Source of the DNA: Hymenobacter lapidiphilus
Lineage (GTDB): Bacteria > Bacteroidota > Bacteroidia > Cytophagales > Hymenobacteraceae
Reading direction: 5' to 3'
DNA: 64,000 nucleotides
Assembly (NCBI RefSeq): GCF_013377885.1
Contig: NZ_JABKAU010000023.1
Location: 1 to 64,000, forward strand
Positions within the stretch are counted from its first letter, which is position 1, and each line of letters opens with the position of its first letter. Below the pieces are notes generated by a model that was not told the origin of the DNA, searched no databases, and saw only the letters and a list, made by a program, of their open reading frames with translations. Shown in pieces: positions 60,181 through 64,000 of this stretch. The translations under genes were made by a program, and so were the position numbers.

Positions 60181-61578
60181 CTAACCGATAATCCATTCAA
60201 ATCCTATCCTGGTAGCCTTTAATATAATGAGCGTAACACCCACAATGGCAATGGTGCGCAGTGCAATGCGCCACACCGGCAGCCGCAGCATGGCGAGCAC
60301 CTGCAAGTCGATGAGAAAGGTAGCCAGCAGGCTGCTCAAGCCGAACAGTAGCAGGGCCAGATTGAGATTTTTGAACCACAGGCCAATACCCAGGCCCAGG
60401 CCGCGCGCTACCAACAGAAACACATTGCTCCACAGAATGTAGCGCTGCTTGTTGAGCACTGTGTAGATGGGCGAGGTAGCCTGCGACATGAGCTTGAACA
60501 CATAATAGTAGCCCAGATAGCCCGTGTACACGCCCGCCATCTCCCACTGCGTTCCAAACACCAGCTTGAACAGGATGTCACCATAAATAGTGATAACGCC
60601 AAACGGCACCAGCCCCAGGTATAGCAGCTTATAGTACAGGCTGAGCGTAAGGCCGGGCAGACGCTCCGGCTCATTGTTCTGGGTTTCGGTGGCCTTCTGC
60701 CAGAACACCGGCAAAATGGCATTGCCAATCAGGTTGATAGGAATTTCCAGCAGACTCACCGAGAAGGAGTAAAGACCCACAGGCGTGGAGCCGAACCCAG
60801 AGCTAAGCGCATAAATGGGCAGCTGCGTGGACAGCACATTGATGAAGCTGGCCGGCAAAAAGTAGAACGGAAACTCCCGGTATTCCACGGCAACGGCCCG
60901 GATTCTGGCCCAGGAAAATGTGCGCCATAGCATGTCAAACGAGTGACGGATGCTGCCCGAAGCCAAGCTCACGGTGCTAGTGAGACGATTAATGAACTCG
61001 CCTAGTAGCAGGCCCGCCACGCTTCCGCCAGCCCACCAGCCATAGCCGATGGTGGCCCCGCGCCCCACCAGGGCCGTGGTTACCTCCACACTGGAACGCT
61101 TCAAAAACTGTTTTTCGCGCATATACCAGCCGCTCATGATGCTGTTGAGATTGAACAGCAGCAACACCACCGGCAGAGTATAGAACAGATTGCCCAGGGC
61201 CTCCACTTTGAAGTAATGCAGCACGCTGCTTCCCCCAATGGCCAGGCCGCCGGCCAGTAACAGGCAAGTGGCAATGGTGAGCGCCACGGTGAGCTGCACC
61301 AGCGAGAAGAATTTCTCCTCTGCTTTAGGCAGCAGAAACGCGGCCGTGTAGGTAAGCGTGGTGACCATACTCAGGTTGCTGGCCAAGGAGCCAAAAACAG
61401 CAAACTGCCCGTAGGCTGACGGCGGATAGATGCGCGACATCACCGGCGACAGTAGAAACCCGATGGCCGTGACGGCGGCCGAGCCCGATAGCGTAACGGC
61501 AAAATTCTGCGCGAATGAGCCTTTTTGCAGCAGCGGCTGCAAATTCTGTCGCACAAACTGCTTTATTCTTTGCTTCAA
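60181..61578 (-). CDS. Polysaccharide flippase (Wzx-like, MOP superfamily)
   Basis: The 465-aa inner-membrane protein has about 12-14 TMs. The N-terminus (QNFAVTLSGSAAVTAIGFLL, then SPVMSRIYPPSAYGQFAVFG) is the standard polysaccharide-biosynthesis/flippase motif. It should flip undecaprenyl-linked repeat units to the periplasm for polymerisation. It lies 36 bp after the GT61 gene, probably in one transcript with it. Confidence 0.92.
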   Translation of the reverse strand: MKQRIKQFVRQNLQPLLQKGSFAQNFAVTLSGSAAVTAIGFLLSPVMSRIYPPSAYGQFAVFGSLASNLSMVTTLTYTAAFLLPKAEEKFFSLVQLTVALTIATCLLLAGGLAIGGSSVLHYFKVEALGNLFYTLPVVLLLFNLNSIMSGWYMREKQFLKRSSVEVTTALVGRGATIGYGWWAGGSVAGLLLGEFINRLTSTVSLASGSIRHSFDMLWRTFSWARIRAVAVEYREFPFYFLPASFINVLSTQLPIYALSSGFGSTPVGLYSFSVSLLEIPINLIGNAILPVFWQKATETQNNEPERLPGLTLSLYYKLLYLGLVPFGVITIYGDILFKLVFGTQWEMAGVYTGYLGYYYVFKLMSQATSPIYTVLNKQRYILWSNVFLLVARGLGLGIGLWFKNLNLALLLFGLSSLLATFLIDLQVLAMLRLPVWRIALRTIAIVGVTLIILKATRIGFEWIIG

Positions 61579-61614
61579 AATAAACGGATTAACAAAAAAG
61601 CCGCAGCCCGATGG

Positions 61615-62766
61615 TTAGCGGTCAGTGCACAAGGGCCGTATTACCTGCTCCACCAGCGCGGGGTCGGCGGTGATATCAGCGTAGTTGTGCTCCACTTCCA
61701 GTGGTGAGCCCAGCGTGGACGGTACCAGCGAATAGCTTACTCCGATGCTGTCGGCCATGGCCAGGTAGCTGGGGTTCACGTAGGTGTTGCTCATCATTTC
61801 GATGGCGTGGCTGCCCGGCGTCATGAACAGGATGTTGGTCATGTTGGCCCCGTGAATACCGATGAAGATGGCCGCTTCGTACATGGTGCGCACCTGCTCC
61901 ACGAAGCTCATGTCCTCGAAGTAGATGGTTTCGAAACCGTAGCGTTCCAGCACGGCCACCACCTGGGCCTCGTTGGTGAGCTGCCGCCAGCCTTGGCGGC
62001 TGCGCGACACGTAGAGGCGGCGGGTGGCCCGGCGGGCGGGGTCGAGGTGCGGGGCCAGACTCGCCATGATGGCTTCGCGCACCTCGCGCACCAGCTCGGG
62101 CACCATGTAGCCGTGCCGGCCGGGCCGGGCCGCCACCCATAGGTCGGGCACCGTCACCAGCTCGCCCGGACTCACCACGTGGGTGCGCGTGAAGCCCAGG
62201 GCGCTTACCGTGCGGGTAATGTATTCGGGCGGCCGGGGGCCGGGCAGCAGCAGTACGCAGTTGGGCTGCACGCGCCGCAGCAGAGCCAGGCGGGGCAGCA
62301 CTTCGGCAATCCAGTGGAAGTAGTTGCCCGACCAGCTGTCGAAGGCCAGCCCCACGGGGTTGGTTTGCAACAGCGGGATGGCGCGGCTTTTCAACTGGCG
62401 CAGCAGGAAGGTACCCGCAAACTCCATCTCCATCCGGGGCTGGGGCAGGCTGGGCAGAAACACCCGCAGGCCCTTGAGTGCCGTGCCGTGCCAAGCCACG
62501 CGGGCATCGCGCAGGCGGTACACCACCTGCCGGAAGTTCGGCCGAATCTCGGCGAAAATCTCGGCGAAGCCTTCCAGGAACACGGGCGGCACCATGTCGG
62601 CATTGGCTGGCAGGGGCTGGCGGGCCGCTACGGGTGCCGGGGCCACTTCCAGCTCTTCGGCCTGCGGGGGCTTGCTCAGCGTCCCGCCCACGGTGCCGAG
62701 CGTCCGGTCGACCAGTTTTTTGGTGCGTTGCCACAGCGTAGGGCGCGGTAGCGGTTTGGTGGCCAT
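61615..62766 (-). CDS. GT61 family glycosyltransferase (DUF563)
   Basis: The 383-aa protein shows the GT61 core: FDSWSGNYFHWIAEVLPRLALL, RRLYVSRSRQGWRQLTNEAQV and FVEQVRTMYEAAIFIGIHGANMTNILFMTPG, followed by AIEMMSNTYVNPSYLAMA. Bacterial members build capsules or exopolysaccharides. No signal peptide; a Pro/Ala-rich N-terminus precedes the domain. A GC-rich hairpin upstream separates it from gmd. Confidence 0.9.
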   Translation of the reverse strand: MATKPLPRPTLWQRTKKLVDRTLGTVGGTLSKPPQAEELEVAPAPVAARQPLPANADMVPPVFLEGFAEIFAEIRPNFRQVVYRLRDARVAWHGTALKGLRVFLPSLPQPRMEMEFAGTFLLRQLKSRAIPLLQTNPVGLAFDSWSGNYFHWIAEVLPRLALLRRVQPNCVLLLPGPRPPEYITRTVSALGFTRTHVVSPGELVTVPDLWVAARPGRHGYMVPELVREVREAIMASLAPHLDPARRATRRLYVSRSRQGWRQLTNEAQVVAVLERYGFETIYFEDMSFVEQVRTMYEAAIFIGIHGANMTNILFMTPGSHAIEMMSNTYVNPSYLAMADSIGVSYSLVPSTLGSPLEVEHNYADITADPALVEQVIRPLCTDR

Positions 62767-62792
62767 AGCGCAAACGGGTTGGTATTACCGAA

Positions 62793-62818
62793 ACCGCCCG
62801 GCACGAGGGCCGGGCGGC
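62793..62818 (-). terminator. Candidate hairpin/terminator between gmd and GT61 gene
   Basis: CCGCCCGGC (62794-62802) and GCCGGGCGG (62809-62817) form a strong stem, followed on the minus strand by TTTCGG. It may partly terminate or attenuate transcription from gmd. Confidence 0.55.
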
Positions 62819-62848
62819 GGCAATAGAAAGAGAAAGAACCGTTGGCTG

Positions 62849-63973
62849 CTACTGGTGCTGCTCGTGCTGCCACGACACCTTGTGGCCGCCCTTGAGCAGG
62901 TACGCCTCACGCTTGAACAGGTCCATATCGGCCTGCATCATATCTTTCACCAGCGCGGCCAGGTCGTACTTGGGCTCCCAGCCCAGTTTTTCCTTGCACT
63001 TGGTGGGGTCGCCAATGAGCAGTTCCACCTCGGTAGGACGGAAATACTCGGAGTCCACGCGGCACACCACCGTGCCAGCGGCCACCTGATACTCGGGGTT
63101 AGTGCAGGCTACCACGCGGCCCACTTCGGCCACGCCCTCGCCCTCAAAGGCCAGCTCCACGCCCACCTCGGCGAAGGCCAGGCGTACGAAGTCGCGCACG
63201 GTGGTGGTTACGCCGGTGGCAATCACAAAGTCCTCGGGCTCCTCCTGTTGCAGAATGCGCCACATGGCTTCCACATAGTCTTTGGCGTGGCCCCAGTCGC
63301 GCTTGGCATCCAGGTTGCCCAGGGCAATATCGTCGCGCATGCCCAGCACTATCTGGGCTACACCGCGGGTGATTTTGCGGGTCACGAAGGTTTCACCGCG
63401 CAGCGGGCTTTCGTGGTTGAACAGGATGCCGTTGCAGGCAAACATGCCGTAGGCTTCGCGGTAGTTCACCGTAATCCAGTAGCCGTAAAGCTTGGCCACC
63501 GCGTAGGGCGAGCGGGGGTAAAAGGGCGTGGTTTCGGACTGCGGCACCTGCTGCACCAGCCCGTATAACTCCGACGTGCTGGCCTGGTAAATCTTGGTTT
63601 TTTTGATGAGACCCAGCAAGCGTACCGCCTCCAGAATACGGAGCGTACCCACGCCATCCACGTCGGCCACGTACTCGGGCGAGTCGAAGCTCACCTTCAC
63701 GTGCGACATGGCCCCGAGGTTGTATATCTCGTCGGGCTGCACCTCCTGAATGATACGAATCAGGTTCGTCGAGTCACTCAAATCACCGTAATGGTTCGTT
63801 AGGCGCGGGTTTTTACGGCCATGCTCATCATTGATAAGGTGGTCGATACGGTCGGTGTTGAAGAGCGACGAACGGCGCTTGATGCCGTGCACCATGTAGC
63901 CTTTTTCGAGCAAAAACTCGGCGAGGTAGGCACCGTCCTGGCCTGTGATGCCGGTAATGAGCGCAACTTTCAT
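62849..63973 (-). CDS. GDP-mannose 4,6-dehydratase
   Basis: The 374-aa short-chain dehydrogenase converts GDP-mannose to GDP-4-keto-6-deoxymannose, precursor of GDP-fucose, GDP-rhamnose or GDP-perosamine. It opens [20 protein letters not shown] with the NADP Gly motif, has SRSTELYG-like [12 protein letters not shown], catalytic [22 protein letters not shown], and [18 protein letters not shown]. Length fits Gmd. The gene enters at the edge of the window; the next enzyme that would fix the sugar's identity lies outside. Confidence 0.97.
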   Translation of the reverse strand: MKVALITGITGQDGAYLAEFLLEKGYMVHGIKRRSSLFNTDRIDHLINDEHGRKNPRLTNHYGDLSDSTNLIRIIQEVQPDEIYNLGAMSHVKVSFDSPEYVADVDGVGTLRILEAVRLLGLIKKTKIYQASTSELYGLVQQVPQSETTPFYPRSPYAVAKLYGYWITVNYREAYGMFACNGILFNHESPLRGETFVTRKITRGVAQIVLGMRDDIALGNLDAKRDWGHAKDYVEAMWRILQQEEPEDFVIATGVTTTVRDFVRLAFAEVGVELAFEGEGVAEVGRVVACTNPEYQVAAGTVVCRVDSEYFRPTEVELLIGDPTKCKEKLGWEPKYDLAALVKDMMQADMDLFKREAYLLKGGHKVSWQHEQHQ

Positions 63974-64000
63974 AAAAAGAAAAATAAAATGTTCAGCAAA

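Noticed and set aside
61676..62773. 365-codon frame overlapping the GT61 gene on the same strand
   Set aside because: Low-complexity Arg/Ala/Gly/Pro translation without motifs; the GT61 frame has the family core.
1..64000. tRNA, rRNA and insertion sequences
   Set aside because: No cloverleaf-like or rRNA-like segment and no transposase ORF was noticed by eye; a dedicated scan (tRNAscan, ISfinder) was not possible here.

Overview
The window reads as a chromosomal segment of a GC-rich Bacteroidota, most likely Hymenobacter or a close relative in the Cytophagales. Pointers are the split KdpD/NtrC-type potassium locus, the DUF2254/DUF421/MscS group, TAnnTTTG-type promoters, sparse Shine-Dalgarno sequences and abundant dispersed intergenic palindromes. 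No tRNA, rRNA, CRISPR array, transposase or recombinase gene was seen. This is a reading by eye; no searches were run.

Layout. (1) 1-3204 and 17054-21042 are two accessory islands of single-gene cassettes separated by a recurrent element. Its 16-bp core is GTTCA-N3-AAACGGTC, always on the + strand, followed by a right half that often forms a hairpin whose stem sequence changes from copy to copy. Cargo: a barstar-like RNase inhibitor, a GrpB-family protein, lipoproteins, a CPCC cysteine-rich protein, a HigBA toxin-antitoxin pair, a TlpA-like redoxin and several unrecognised, partly immunity-like proteins, in both orientations. This integron- or rAID-like array is the best candidate for an undescribed system. 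(2) 3262-16943 is a potassium block lying between the islands: two tiny ORFs (one KdpF), KdpA, KdpB, KdpC, a porin, KdpD reduced to its sensor half, a separate HAMP-PAS histidine kinase, an NtrC-type sigma-54 response regulator, and Kup. (3) 21154-38887 is mostly housekeeping and stress: an A-type Fe-S carrier, DUF2254, DUF421 and MscS membrane proteins, a penicillin-acylase-family hydrolase, GlpD, an HxlR regulator divergent from an NAD(P)-binding protein, ChaN, a NatAB-like ABC exporter, an ECF sigma factor with a membrane partner, an M50 protease and a TraB/GumN protein. (4) 38996-48386 is core: DnaJ, GrpE, ObgE, adenylate kinase, Hpt, membrane pyrophosphatase, an M42-like peptidase and a TPR protein. 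(5) 48479-64000 is a surface-polysaccharide cluster: a polymerase-like membrane protein, a formyltransferase, a polysaccharide deacetylase, four glycosyltransferases, WecE, ManC, two acyltransferases plus a remnant of a third, a Wzx-type flippase and Gmd.

How the parts fit. KdpD and the kinase probably sense potassium limitation and signal to the sigma-54 activator, which should drive kdpFABC; Kup supplies bulk uptake. The polysaccharide genes make GDP-mannose, GDP-4-keto-6-deoxymannose and probably dTDP-Fuc4N (perhaps N-formylated), then assemble, acylate and export a repeat unit. One acyltransferase carries five tandem copies of an 8-bp unit in its N-terminal coding region, which looks phase-variable. 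Several families of MITE-like inverted repeats sit between genes throughout the non-island DNA.
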